A stretch of DNA of 64,000 nt from Emergomyces orientalis (Eukaryota; Ascomycota; Eurotiomycetes; Onygenales; Ajellomycetaceae). The notes beneath the pieces are model-generated. The model saw nothing but the letters and a program-made list of their open reading frames with translations. It did not search any database and was not told the DNA's origin. The stretch lies in the NCBI GenBank assembly GCA_002110485.1, contig MOWL01000024.1, positions 868,001 to 932,000 of the forward strand, in the 5' to 3' direction. The stretch's first letter is position 1; each line of letters starts with the position of its first letter. This document shows, piece after piece, positions 1 through 10,623 of the stretch. The position numbers were made by a program, and so were the translations under genes.

Positions 1-1235
1 GGGATGTTGTTGAGCAGGGACCCAGGAGTCACGGTCGCCCTTGAGAGGAGGATCTTGGCTAGTAAGGTCCACGCCCTCACCACGGGTCTTCGAGATGTTA
101 TTACGACGCCGCTGGGAAAGGGTGCGGGAACGAGTGGAAAGTTTGGAGCTCACAGCCGCATTAGATGAGACCCAATGCGTCAATGCATCTTCACAGTCTT
201 GAATAATTGCCCTGCTGGCATCGTACCCGTCGTATGCGTTCCGAGTCTCCCCTGGTGTAACTGGGGTGTCGTCAATCAATTCAAGCAGATGTTTTCCGTA
301 TCCGGCGATTATAGCTAGCTTTTCGCAGTGTTCCCGGAGAGCATCAAACTGGTAGGCAAACGCAGCCTTTACCTTTTCTCGCGTGATGTTAGATAACTGC
401 GCCTCTGCAACGAGTGATTCCGCCTCGGCTCGGACCAATTCCTGTTCCAATACAACGATTCGAGGAGAATTGGGCTCTTTGTACTTGAGATGGGCTATCT
501 GGTCCGTTATTTTTTGCTTCCCTGGGTACACAAAACTAGTTAGTTTGAAAACATATATGATATGAAGTCAATGGGTGAACATACTATCTCTGCTTGGCTG
601 TACAGAGGCTTCAATGTTACGAATGCTCTTCATTGTAACTCGATATTGGTCATATCGATCGACATATTGATCCTCTAGTTCGCCCATTTCATATATTAAA
701 ACTCCCAGCTTATCGGTAACATCCGAGACATCATCGTCACATGACTCTCCCCAATAAGAAAGTTGTTGCTGCGGCTGTGTCAGTATCTAATCACCGTGAA
801 GTATTGAACAAGTCAAACAAACGTACAGCAGCCTCCATTCTCTCCCTGCCCACTAACTCCATGCTGCGCATCACATTTTTCTCCATTTTCACTAGCTGTG
901 AAAGCTTTTTAGACAGGTCCGGGCCAAAAGCACCAGCTGTTTGTTTTCGGAATGCATGCCCTACATGAAAGGAGAGCGAATTAGTCGCCTCTCAGCAATT
1001 GGTAAACATGATGTTCAGCTCAACGACGACGTCCATGCTTCTACAAGCACAGAGCCATTTGTTCGCATTACGGGGTGATGCTCGACAAACTGATATATAA
1101 GAATGGTATCTACCCACCGAAGCTTGTCTTTCCAAAAAGTCGGTTCGTTTTGGTAGTTGAGGGAGGTGGGGGCGGGTTCTCAAGCTGGGACGCGGTTGGT
1201 GCGCGCGATTGGCGCATGGAATAAGTTCGATGCAT
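1..1235 (-). CDS. pil1: Eisosome core component Pil1/Lsp1 (BAR domain), 3' end cut by window edge
   Basis: Pil1/Lsp1 proteins are BAR-domain proteins that polymerise under the plasma membrane to form eisosomes, the furrow-like static membrane domains. Four exons are visible on the minus strand: 1118-1235, 827-960, 585-768 and <1-521. The phases close at every junction. The product begins MHRTYSMRQSRAPT, followed by a Pro-rich stretch. It then shows the family blocks KLSQLVKMEKNVMRSMEL, YWGESCDDDVSDVTDKLG, LIYEMGELEDQYVDRYDQYR, ELVRAEAESLVAEAQLSNIT and IIAGYGKHLLELIDDTPVTP. The last visible part, SKLSTRSRTLSQRRRNN, is the usual basic segment just after the BAR domain. The C-terminal tail lies outside the window. 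The acceptor at 769-771 was chosen because it restores the family order MEAAQQLSYWGE. Pil1 and Lsp1 paralogues cannot be separated with certainty from this fragment. Confidence 0.96.
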
Positions 1236-2109
1236 TGTGAAGAAGAATTATAGTATATATATATATCTCTCTCAAACGAAACGCTATCTATGATGTTCGA
1301 GGAAGAAGTCGGCGTCCGCGTCGAGTTTCGTAGTAGGGAACCTATTCGTATCGCTTTCTAGACTGGTTGGTTCCCCGAGGGGGGGAAATAGAGAAACGAG
1401 CTGGAAGTTCACTGTCCTAGGCGGCAGGCGACGGATTACGCTATCCGGGGCTTGCGACCGGATGAGAGGAAACGAGCGGAAATGCGTATGTCATATATAT
1501 ATCAACAATGATGCTGGGATTTGACAGATTCTGGAATTTGACGTTTCCAAGGTTAGGTGGAGTTGTCATTCTTTGACCCATGATGCCGCTGCGGGATGTG
1601 ACGTCGACGGAGATCGCTTAGCCTTCCTAAAGCGGATAAGAGCTCCTGTTGCAGGCAAACGATAACAACAAACCACCAGAACAGGACCATAAAAAAACCG
1701 GCTGAAAAACTTGAGAAATGGTAAATTCGCCACAATTTTTACGCGCTATTTCTTAGCATCAAAGACTTTTCCTTCTCTTTGGAGTCTAATCCGTACCCTA
1801 GCATAAATCCAACCCCAATGACCCATATTATGCAAGGCACGAAACAGGTGCATGACATCATTATCGATGCGGATAGGGGCAGTTTCACTGCGTGTGCAGA
1901 TAACATATCATACATGTGTCTATATATCTGTACATATCACTGAAGCTGAATACCTTTGGTCAAGCCACAATTGAAAGTCTTTTAAACGCGCGAATTCACT
2001 TTTTGTAGCCACAGCCGCCGCTCGCGCTACGCCTAGTTCTAACAGCTCAGGAGACCATTTACTTGTGCGCCTCAATCTCCCTGACATGGCCGATTACTAT
2101 CTGCTTACT
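1236..2109. other. Upstream region of pil1, no gene seen
   Basis: Promoter and 5' leader side of pil1. It holds a short TA dinucleotide run followed by TC repeats (about 1252-1271) and a second short AT run near 1494-1502. No open frame here has recognisable protein features. Confidence 0.5.
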
Positions 2110-2594
2110 ATATGTCTTCCTTTATGTTGTGCCACCATCAAATCTGATATCAACATAAATCCTCGCAGTATCCAGCCTTAGCCTCAAAACAGAAAACATT
2201 GCCTCAAGGCAATTCCCATGCTCGCCGGCCAATGTTTCTGCAGACAACTTGAAACCGTGAGACAAGACGTATCGGCTTTCTAAAACTGGTTGAAGAAGCT
2301 GACAAGCTCTCCCAAGAGGAACTGGCTCAGCTTTTATGTGAGTGTAGAATCTAGAGTACGTTGCCGTTGCTTGTAATACCTTTTTCATATTCGATATATT
2401 TGCGCATTCTCACTAACGGATACAGGGCAATCCCTTATGAGAGTGTACCAGATGACAAAATGGTGAAAATATTGAATATGAGAAAAACCCTTGATCTGGT
2501 TGCGTTGACCCGACATCGCATGATGATCTCGACTTCAGCGTTCACAGAGTCACTCCTGTTTTATGTGCTCCGGATTCTCAGGTCCCCTGCGTAA
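2110..2594 (+). pseudogene. Possible broken gene fragment of unknown family
   Basis: Two plus-strand blocks read like real coding sequence joined by a plausible intron (2338-2425, GTGAGT donor, CACTAAC branch-like motif, TACAG acceptor, phase 1). The first block reads LETVRQDVSAF and then, after a one-base shift at a TAA (2281-2283), LKLVEEADKLSQEELAQLL. The second reads AIPYESVPDDKMVKILNMRK and ends in a stop at 2592-2594. The first part has the look of an amphipathic helix. I do not recognise the family. The frameshift suggests decay, but it could also be chance. Confidence 0.25.
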
Positions 2595-3039
2595 TTTCCC
2601 TACAGTAAATAGCTATAACGTGCCTATTCGGAGAAAGAGCCGTATGACCATCTTAATGAGGTGGGTATCCAGGTTACTCCTTGCAAAGGATAGAAGAGAG
2701 CCTAATGAGTGATCACATGAAAGTGAAGATGAATTGCAGAGTTGCATCAAAAGGATCTCAAAGCGCTATAATTCTCAGACTAGCATGGCACAAAGATATT
2801 AGCTTGCTTTCTGGTTCGTGTGAAGTTTTGCTACTATCTTGCTAAGTACGTGTCGCTGAGATTGACTGCAACAGAACATCAGAAAAACCCCCATCATTTT
2901 AGGCGGCCTTTTAACTATCACTTCCAAGAGATGTTCGGCATGGTCTCACAGGTGTAGAATCAACGCCAAAGATCACAATGCGAAGGATGAAAGTGACTTT
3001 TTGAAGTGAGAATTCTCTCAGTTGACACTTACTACGGTA
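2595..3039. other. Intergenic, nothing recognised
   Basis: No coding signal, RNA gene or repeat structure recognised between the unknown fragment and the kinase-like relic. Confidence 0.4.
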
Positions 3040-3395
3040 CAGAGATACGCATTTGCTCTAAAGAGCAAACTAACAACAGGTGTCCGTCCATGAGCACGGA
3101 ATGAAAACACGAAAGGGCGAGTTTGAATTTACCCTGGAGATCTACACAGTTGCGCATGATTTCACTCTGAAACCCATGGCATGGGGTACTATTAAAAGCA
3201 GATCGGACACTCATTATTATATTCGCAGGTCCTATGAGCTAAATGAAAGAGTTCCAGAGCTAGGGAAATATTCTGCTATAGACTTGCTGAACTACAAAGA
3301 TCGAGCGTATCTCCCAATGGGAAATTTCGGTTCCACGTGGTAACTTATAAAGGTAATCTACTACAGGAGAATGGCTACGGAGACACCCACATTCA
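3040..3395 (+). pseudogene. Relic of a fungal fructosamine/ketosamine-3-kinase-like gene
   Basis: From 3080 the plus strand encodes a stretch resembling the middle of fungal fructosamine-3-kinase-like proteins (APH-fold kinases). Family-like signatures seen are KTRKGEFEF, then FTLKPMAWGTIKS, DTHYYI, a spacing-matched ERVPELGKYSAIDLL, and YLPMGNFGSTW. After a frameshift near 3340 the expected continuation VTYKGNLLQENGYGDT appears. Beyond about 3395 no kinase sequence follows, and the opposite strand is the 3' end of the aldo-keto reductase relic. N-terminal ATP-binding and C-terminal catalytic parts are not visible. The assignment rests on remembered family consensus and is moderate. Confidence 0.5.
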
Positions 3396-3446
3396 ACTCT
3401 ACACCTTCATTCTGTGTAGAATCTGTTGGTTTATTAGGAACTCTCG

Positions 3447-4988
3447 TTACGAAAACGGCAGAGTCTCAAAGAACAGGGTCACGTCGACAGCCTTGTCGAA
3501 AATATCAAACCCAATATGATCGTTGGAGCCCAGGAAGCGCACAACCCGTTTTACTTCTAGAAGATCATCAATGCTCATAATATGTGTTGGAAGGTAATAT
3601 TGGCTTGATTCTCTATCTATGCTTTGTGTGCGCTGCAGAGAGCTATGTAGCCCTGAGAGATGAAAGGAATAATATCGGGCCGGGCGGATGGATGCCTCTG
3701 ACAATATGTTCATCACTAAGTCTAAAAATGTCACACTTCTCCATCAGCCGATTTTCCTGGACTGTTTTCGGGATCACAGACGTGCCGCGCTGAATTGCCC
3801 AGGATAAAGCACTTGATCTGGCGATTTTCCCATATGGGGCAGCGATTTTGGCACTCTCTTGTTATGTGTTTTTTGTTCAGGTGTCGGCCAGGGCAATCTG
3901 TGTTGAGATTAACAGCTCTGGCTGGTCGAGCAACAAGAGGTTAATGTGCAGTAACATGAATACCTTCGCACGCAGAGATTCAAACGACCTGTTTGAGACA
4001 GACACCTACCAGCAATAATAACTTTCCACTTTGCCTTAACAAATGCAATCTTCACCTGATTCACTGCTGGTTGAATTTCGACGACTTCTATGACTCGTTT
4101 CATTCCAAGGACGTCGGAAATTTGAAACTCTTATTTTCGATGTTGTTATTAATAGCCACTAGCTCTTGCACCTTGTTGGGGGAAAGTAAAATAAGGAAAT
4201 TGAACAGAAGCATCTTTATGGTACTGATAAGTCTCGCCTTTTCTTTCCATTGCCGCCCAAAGTCGGAGAATATGCCTCTTAAAAGCTTGGGGTCAATAAC
4301 GGGCTGGGACAACACAATCAGCGCGTATAGAATGGCGAGCAAAATGCCCAGCTTGACATAGGGCTACCCTACCATTCATACGATGCACAGTACTACGGGG
4401 TGGTTTTGACCCGGAGTGTATGCGTGGGGAGCGATGTAAGTGAGTCTGTCATGAATAATAATTGACGGGGTTCTGACAGTATCGCAACTAGCACACAGAG
4501 ACGAGGCACATACAATGCATCACGTAAAGGGCTCGGGTAAAAACACCCCATACTCAGTTATAGAAAACAATCCATCAATTTCCCATGGAAAACTAGAAGG
4601 AACAGGGCTTATCCATAATCAAGCCTGCAGTGCATTCAGACTACAAGTCCAGTCAGTGCTTCTTCCAACATCTGAGGTCGTCATGCCATATCCGCGATCT
4701 AGCAGACGATTCAGAAAAAAGGGTTCCGTTCTACTGAATGCATAGTTAAACGCTCTCACAGTTTCAAGGTTTCGTGTTTGATAAGCAATTCGTTCCGTGG
4801 GACGCCAAGTTTTCCCTGATCACTTTGCTGAACGTCTGTCTCATTTCCGTAGACAGTGGCAGTGTCAAAAAATATATCCATAAATATTCTGCAAGGCTTT
4901 TCAATTTTTGTGTTCCCTGATTGTTAAGAGTCCACCTCCACCGTGGAATGTCCTGAATCTCAACGCCGGGACGGAGTCCACTTATCAT
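3447..4988 (-). pseudogene. Aldo-keto reductase pseudogene with several frameshifts and stops
   Basis: Read from 4988 downwards in shifting frames, the minus strand shows the aldo-keto reductase landmarks in the correct order. SVPALRFRTFHG (about 4936-4976) is the N-terminal strand. DTATVYGNE (about 4840-4866) is the active-site D/Y region and KLGVPRNELLIKHE (about 4771-4812) follows it. IRVSNF (about 4117-4140), QPAVNQVKI (about 4049-4080), IQRGTSVIPKTVQENRL (about 3735-3800) and GFDIFDKA (about 3487-3516) complete it. These blocks lie in different frames with stops between them (for example after LLTIREHKN). The catalytic Lys and His blocks are not recognisable. Intact members are roughly 300-320-residue NAD(P)H-dependent oxidoreductases. 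The relic sits between two divergent eisosome genes. Confidence 0.82.
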
Positions 4989-5174
4989 GCATGACGTCGG
5001 GGGAGCCTTTGCATTGTTGACAGAGCTGCTATTTCTTAAAGAATCTTTCTTTGGCCACTATAATAGGTAATTTGATGCTTGAATTATCAAATCCCATACA
5101 TAGCAGCAATGAATCTTCATGAAATTCGAGTGGAGCTCTCCGTCTGTACAAGATCAGTGTTTCATTATCATTAT

Positions 5175-5205
5175 CTTCTTCTTCTTCTTCTTCTGCTTCT
5201 TCTTC
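5175..5205. repeat. CTT trinucleotide microsatellite (one GCT interruption)
   Basis: About ten CTT units, one of them changed. The reverse strand reads as a run of Glu codons, which explains an apparent acidic ORF here that I do not accept as a gene. Confidence 0.9.
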
Positions 5206-5992
5206 AAAATTGGTTTCAGGCATACAGTAGACTGTATGAATTGAAAAATGTTGAACGTGATTTCAAGGCCTGACTAGATACCTCGACGTATTCAACTTTT
5301 CCCCAGAATAGCATCCTCTAGAACAGCTCTGAGGGAAAGAAAGAAAAAAAAATCCTTCCCAAAGCTAGCAAACAAACCTTGCATTTACCAACATTGCACA
5401 TTGTTTAAAATAAAAATAAAAACAACCCGTTGAAGCCCGCCTCCTCAGTCTAGATATTTAGAATACAATCCTGGTGAAATGTCAAACGTCACCAACTTTT
5501 TGAAAAGGGATTTAGTTATGATAATAAGAGCATTGTCATTGCGCAATAAACTGCAAATGCGCTGTAATGTACTGCACTGCACTGCATGAACACTCCCATT
5601 TAAAAAACCAACAAAGAAAATGAAAATGAAAACGAAAAATAAGAAAAAAAGACAATTGCCCAAAAATGGCATGCATCCTTACCTACATTTATTTTACCTA
5701 CGTTATTTCACACCAGTCACTCCCGTCCCGTCATTCTTGCGCAAATCTACACTTTTTTGCCCAGAACTAAGCCTAACACGGCAACGGGATTGGCTGGTGG
5801 GGTGTGTGGCTTGGGTGTCAGTTTGTGTCACTGCGTAGTCAGGGTCAAAGTCAAAGTCATCGCAAGCGTGGGATCTCTCAGCGAGCGAGCCAGGGGTTGG
5901 TTCGGGGCGCGCGGGCTATTTTTAGAGGACGAGAGATTTAGCGCGGACAACATCAGGATTGGATCTTGGGATGGAATGCATGGATCTTGATC

Positions 5993-6023
5993 GATGCATG
6001 CATGCATGCCATGCCATGCCATT
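5993..6023. repeat. Tandem GCAT / GCCAT repeats
   Basis: Three overlapping GCAT units are followed by three GCCAT units. The segment is partly self-complementary (TGCATGCA). Confidence 0.8.
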
Positions 6024-8013
6024 GATTGTGATGGAGAGAAGAGATGAGATTCATGATGTGCCTGGGACAGGGAAGACGGATATGGGCATTTTTTTGATTG
6101 ATGGATGTGGGATGTGTAGGGTAGGTATGTATAGTATTTATATGTATCTCTGTGGGTTATGTTTGTATCTGGACTGGTGTGGGATCCTGTGCATGTACAG
6201 TACAAGCAAGGTCTGCGTTGTGATCAAGAAGTACGCAGTACCTATCTGATGGTACTGCATTTCTTTTCTTTTTCTTTTAACGAGACGTTTTTCTCATTTG
6301 GGGAATAATAATGATGATGATGACGTGCCAAAAAAAGAATCTTTTCGCGTAAATAATTATAAAAAAGAAACTTTGAAAGTGAGATCAGAAGAGGATGAAG
6401 GATTTGGACTAATGGATTACTGTGTAGAAGGGTTGTTTATTACAAAGGATCTCCGTGTCTTTGCTCCATGAATATTAAAGCAGCCCCAGCTGAATGAAGT
6501 CTGGTCTGGTCATTGGAACATCTGGTGGACTGGGGACTCTGTTTGCTAGTTGGCAACCCCAGTCCAGCAGATAGGATTCGGGGCTGGGGATGGGGATGGG
6601 GGATGTCAAACGAAGGAAAGGGAGGCGATCGTTTCGGATGGGGTATTAGTTTATTTCGTTTATTCGATTATTCGTTTAGTTTGTGCTCGGCTCGGCAGGG
6701 CAGGGCAGGGCAGTTGGCTTTTGCAAGGACTAGCAGCTACTGGCAGGGGGTTAAGGCTGCGATGATCGATATAGAATGATGATTGATGATGATGCTAATG
6801 ATGCTTATGATGGGGGACTTATTTCTTTTAATAGCAAGAATAGTAATCGCTCCGAATCTGACCAAGCAAAGCTCAAAGGAAGATTCCAAATTTGCCTATC
6901 CATTTGGTATTTTTAATTTAATTTATTTAATTCTATTATTTTCCCTTCTTTAGAGCTTGAAGATGATGAGAAGGGGAACTTCCCTCGGTTGTAACCTATA
7001 CAATAATACTAATTTATCATATGCCATCCCTCCCGTATCTAATTGGGGGTGAATGGAACATCGTATTCCCATGCCTGTTCGTGCTGGCTTGTGGACCAAG
7101 AGAAAGAGCGATAAAAACTCATTCATCATATTAAAAAAAATACGATACCAAATATTATAATACGACCAACACACGAACAAGACAGCAAAAGCCCGCTGAA
7201 AACACAGCACACAAACACACAGCAGGTTTTGAACACAGCCCACAGCCACAACAGACACACGAAACACTGCGCGTGGAACAAACAGGCTTAGCGTCTGTGT
7301 CAAAAAATAGAAACATTTCTTCTCTCTTGGGCCTTGAGCCTTGGCTTTGTTCAGCGCTAGCTATTGCCACGGCTCAGGGGGCCCGAAACTCTACCCTGGG
7401 GAATCTTTTTGACTTTATCCAACGGCTGGAGGGAACAGGATTCGCCCTGACCCAGCCGTGGAGATAAGCACATACACCAGGCTAGTCATCATCGTCGTTG
7501 GTCCGGGGGGGCTTGGTGCGAAGTTGGTTCTATCCACAGCTTGCACTGTACTGGATGTACTCAAGTAGGCTGACGCTGCCACCAGTGGCTTGGCGGCAGA
7601 CATGGGGGAGAATTTGGGGGAGGATTTTGCAGGGAGAAAAGCAAGGGAGGAACAGGACGAGGATGTTTATGTTAACTATATAGCGGCCCATCAGCAACAA
7701 TCCTGGATTCACCTTTTACATTTTACGTTTTGCTTTATTTTTATTTTATATTTTCTCTCTTTCTCTTTGTCTGCCTGTGTTCCGCCCAGCACTCGTTTGT
7801 GGCTGTTCCCTCCAACTACTCCTCCTCCTCGTCCTCGCTATACTCGTACCCACTCCCTGTTGCCAATCCCTCGTGTTGGGCTCCTAGTTTCAGCCGCAGC
7901 ACTCGTTCCTCGAATCCTCTGCCGTGTTCAAATAAAAACACTCGCTCTCCGCCCTTAATATTAAACTTTCTTCCTCTTAATCCTCATCGCAGGTCTCTTG
8001 GTTAATTAAAAAC

Positions 8014-8052
8014 CCCCCTTTCTCTCCCTCTCTCCCTTTCTCCCTCTCTCCC
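8014..8052 (+). promoter_or_regulatory. Pyrimidine-rich (CT) tract upstream of the SUR7-like start
   Basis: An almost pure CT stretch lies 70-110 bp before the ATG at 8123. Such tracts are common near transcription starts of well-expressed filamentous-fungal genes. Its role here is inferred. Confidence 0.4.
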
Positions 8053-8122
8053 ACTTCGCGGCAACCAACCCTCTTTACGACTACTCTAAACACAACAACA
8101 ACTTCACACATCTCACGCCATC

Positions 8123-9297
8123 ATGGGAAAAGGCGGTAGAATAGCGTGTATCTTCACGCCCTACCTCCTCACAATCGGCGCCCTCACCTGCCTCATCTTT
8201 GTGGGCTTGGGCGTGACAAAGTCAAGCGCTCCCTTGAACAGCATTTATTTCGTCAAGGTAAATTAAAATACCCTTAATTAAATAAAGAAATAAAATAAAA
8301 AACCCCAACATAAAAGATAGTATTCCTAACATCATTACCACCACCCAGGCCGATCTAAAAGACGCAGATTTCGACTCAGCCGGTATACCTCAAGACCTCT
8401 TCCCCTTCGCCAACACCCTCCAGCAAGCAGATGGCCAGGGCGACCTGCACGATTTCTACCTCATCGGCCTCTGGAACCACTGCTACGGCGAGTACGAGGA
8501 CGGCAAATACAAGATCATCAAATGCACAGATCGCAAGACAAAGTACTGGTTCAACCCTATCGCTGAATGGGATCTGGAAGAACATGTCAAGAATGAGGAG
8601 GATCTCGACAAATATCTCCCCGACAGCCTCGATAAAGGTCTCAGCGCCTACAAAAAGGTCGCCGGCTGGATGTTCATCGCCTTCGTCGTGACTTTTGTCG
8701 CTACCTGTATCGAATTGCTAGTTGGCATCTCTGCCGTCTTTAGCAGATGGGGCAGTCTTGTCGTTACCATCGTGTCTGCTGTATGTTCCAACCCCCCCCC
8801 TGTTCTCCTTCAATCCTACCATAATAAAAATCTATAATGCTAACGAATGCCTCCAGGTCTCCTCCGTCTTCTTCTTCGCCGCCGCCATAACCGCCACAGC
8901 AATGTACGCCGCCCTAACCGCCGCCGTAAACTCTTCCCTAAAACCCTACAACATCAATGCCTCCCTGGGTAAAAACATGTTCGCAACCCTCTGGCTCGGC
9001 GTCGCCTTCTCCCTCGCCTCAGGCGTCTTCTGGCTCTTCAGCGTCTGCTGCTGCTCAGGCCGCTCACCATATAACCACAGCGGCAACAGCAATTCTGGCG
9101 GCATTGGCGGCCGTCGCAACCGTGGCATCACCGCTGAGAAGACCCCCTATACCTACGAGCGCGTCTCGGATCCGTATGGTGGTGCGGGTGCCGCTGGGGT
9201 GCCGTTTATGCCGACTGCAGCGGGTAATGGGCCTGCTGCTGGTGCGAATGGAAGGGATATGGCATATGAGCCGTTCAGACATGATTCGCGCGCATAA
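8123..9297 (+). CDS. SUR7/PalI-family tetraspan plasma-membrane protein
   Basis: Three exons (8123-8257, 8349-8780, 8857-9297) give 335 residues. The layout is that of Sur7-family proteins of the eisosome-associated membrane domain (MCC). It has a short N-terminus and TM1 at about 11-31. A long outer loop carries the W-x2-C...C signature (W87, C90, C104 in GLWNHCYGEYEDGKYKIIKC). TM2 spans about 149-172, TM3 about 178-209 and TM4 about 230-254, ending in a Cys triplet (253-255). A roughly 80-residue Gly/Ala/Asn-rich cytoplasmic tail follows. Both introns are phase 0 with canonical ends. The gene is divergent from pil1, about 6.9 kb away. In yeast, Sur7 and Pil1 act in the same domain, so a shared role is a reasonable inference. 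Whether it is the Sur7 orthologue or a paralogue (Fmp45/Nce102-type roles differ) cannot be decided here. Confidence 0.9.
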
Positions 9298-9519
9298 GAA
9301 GTGGGTCTGACGACGTGACGATCGTTGTTGTGTTGTCTTGATAAACTTAAAACGCCCCCCCCGGCCCATCCCGGTATATATTATGTGTCTCTGTGTACGA
9401 GTGTATGTGTATATATATATGTGTATGTGCGTTTACCTCCCTTCGCTCAATTTTGCCAACCAGGCACAATTCTGATAAGTACCCGTTTCTCGGCGACCTG
9501 ACGAGGCAGGGGAAACGCA

Positions 9520-9537
9520 CATATATATATATATATG
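9520..9537. repeat. AT dinucleotide run
   Basis: Perfect AT/TA alternation of about 18 nt in the 3' flank of the SUR7-like gene. Confidence 0.85.
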
Positions 9538-10138
9538 CGTACACACATGTTTTTCGTTTTAAATAAAGGTTTTTAACCCCCTCATGTGAAAGCGAAAGAA
9601 TAATGCCTTTTTCCTTTTTTTTCTTTCGTGTATGTGTGTTTGTGTTTCTATTTTACCTGTCTACCCCCCCTGTTTTTCGTTCTTTCGCATATTACCTATC
9701 TATATATCTATATATCTATCTTTATATTTTATACGGCATTTTTTTTTAAAAAAAAAATCTGGTTTTCATTTTTTCAACAGAAAGAGAAAGAGATAGACGC
9801 GACAGATGGGATGGAAGGGGAATGAGAATGGAGAATGGATGTTGACCCAACAAACCTCAAATGACATATGGGCACAGTGCCAACTGCCAATGAAAAATTA
9901 CATTTACCCATTGCCCCCTTGTCCTCCCCATCCACCCTCTCTCTCTCTCTCTCTACCATATAATCCAGCTCCACCTGCAAGATACAAGAAAATGATTGTA
10001 TGTCGTACCCTATTGTGTACATGTACCTGGAAAGGTATACTCCCCCCTTTTTGGCAATACACCAAACGCGAACCACGCGAGATGGACATACAAAAAAAAG
10101 AAGAAAAAAAGATAATCTTTCAACGTTTCCTTGACTTC

Positions 10139-10159
10139 TATATATATATATATATATAT
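10139..10159. repeat. TA dinucleotide run
   Basis: Perfect TA alternation of about 21 nt. Confidence 0.85.
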
Positions 10160-10592
10160 TCAACAGTCTCCCCTTTACCAATGTCCTGCTATTCCTGTTT
10201 GTTTTTCTTGTATGACTATTGTATCTCTTAAGTGATTTATGTCTTTCATGCGTGTTGCTATTTGTTGGTTAAAGTCTTAGAGAGAGAAGCATTCTTTTGC
10301 TGCTGTTTTTTATATAAAATACGTGTATTTATTTATTTTCTTATTGAGATAACTATTATTTTTTTATACACTTTATATATATATATATCTAAAAATGTAA
10401 AATATTGACTCTAATTTCTTCATAGTGACTTGCTGCAAATCGGAATATAATATAGTCATCTATTATTACTTCTTACATATTTTCACATTTAACTACTTTC
10501 ACTGCATTAGTTCTCGCCCTCCGTGATGCACTGGTAAGGAGTTGAGTGGCGATAGCGTAGGTTATATGAGGTGTTGTAGAGATAGCGGGCGC

Positions 10593-10623
<31 letters not shown>
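10593..10623. repeat. CAT trinucleotide microsatellite
   Basis: Ten perfect CAT units. In reverse they read as ATG/Met codons, producing a spurious poly-Met frame. Confidence 0.92.

Larger units (their letters stand above)
4989..8122. other. Long intergenic/5' region before the SUR7-like gene
   Basis: About 3.1 kb without a supported gene. It contains a CTT microsatellite (5175-5205), GCATG-type repeats (5993-6023), GAT-rich patches near 6307-6322 and 6776-6800, and a pyrimidine-rich tract just before the SUR7-like start. Small open frames are low-complexity or lack any family resemblance. A long 5' UTR or non-coding RNA is possible but not shown. Confidence 0.5.

Noticed and set aside
5029..5223. 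Acidic 64-aa open frame with poly-Glu (minus strand)
   Set aside because: The Glu run is just the reverse reading of the CTT microsatellite, with no family resemblance.
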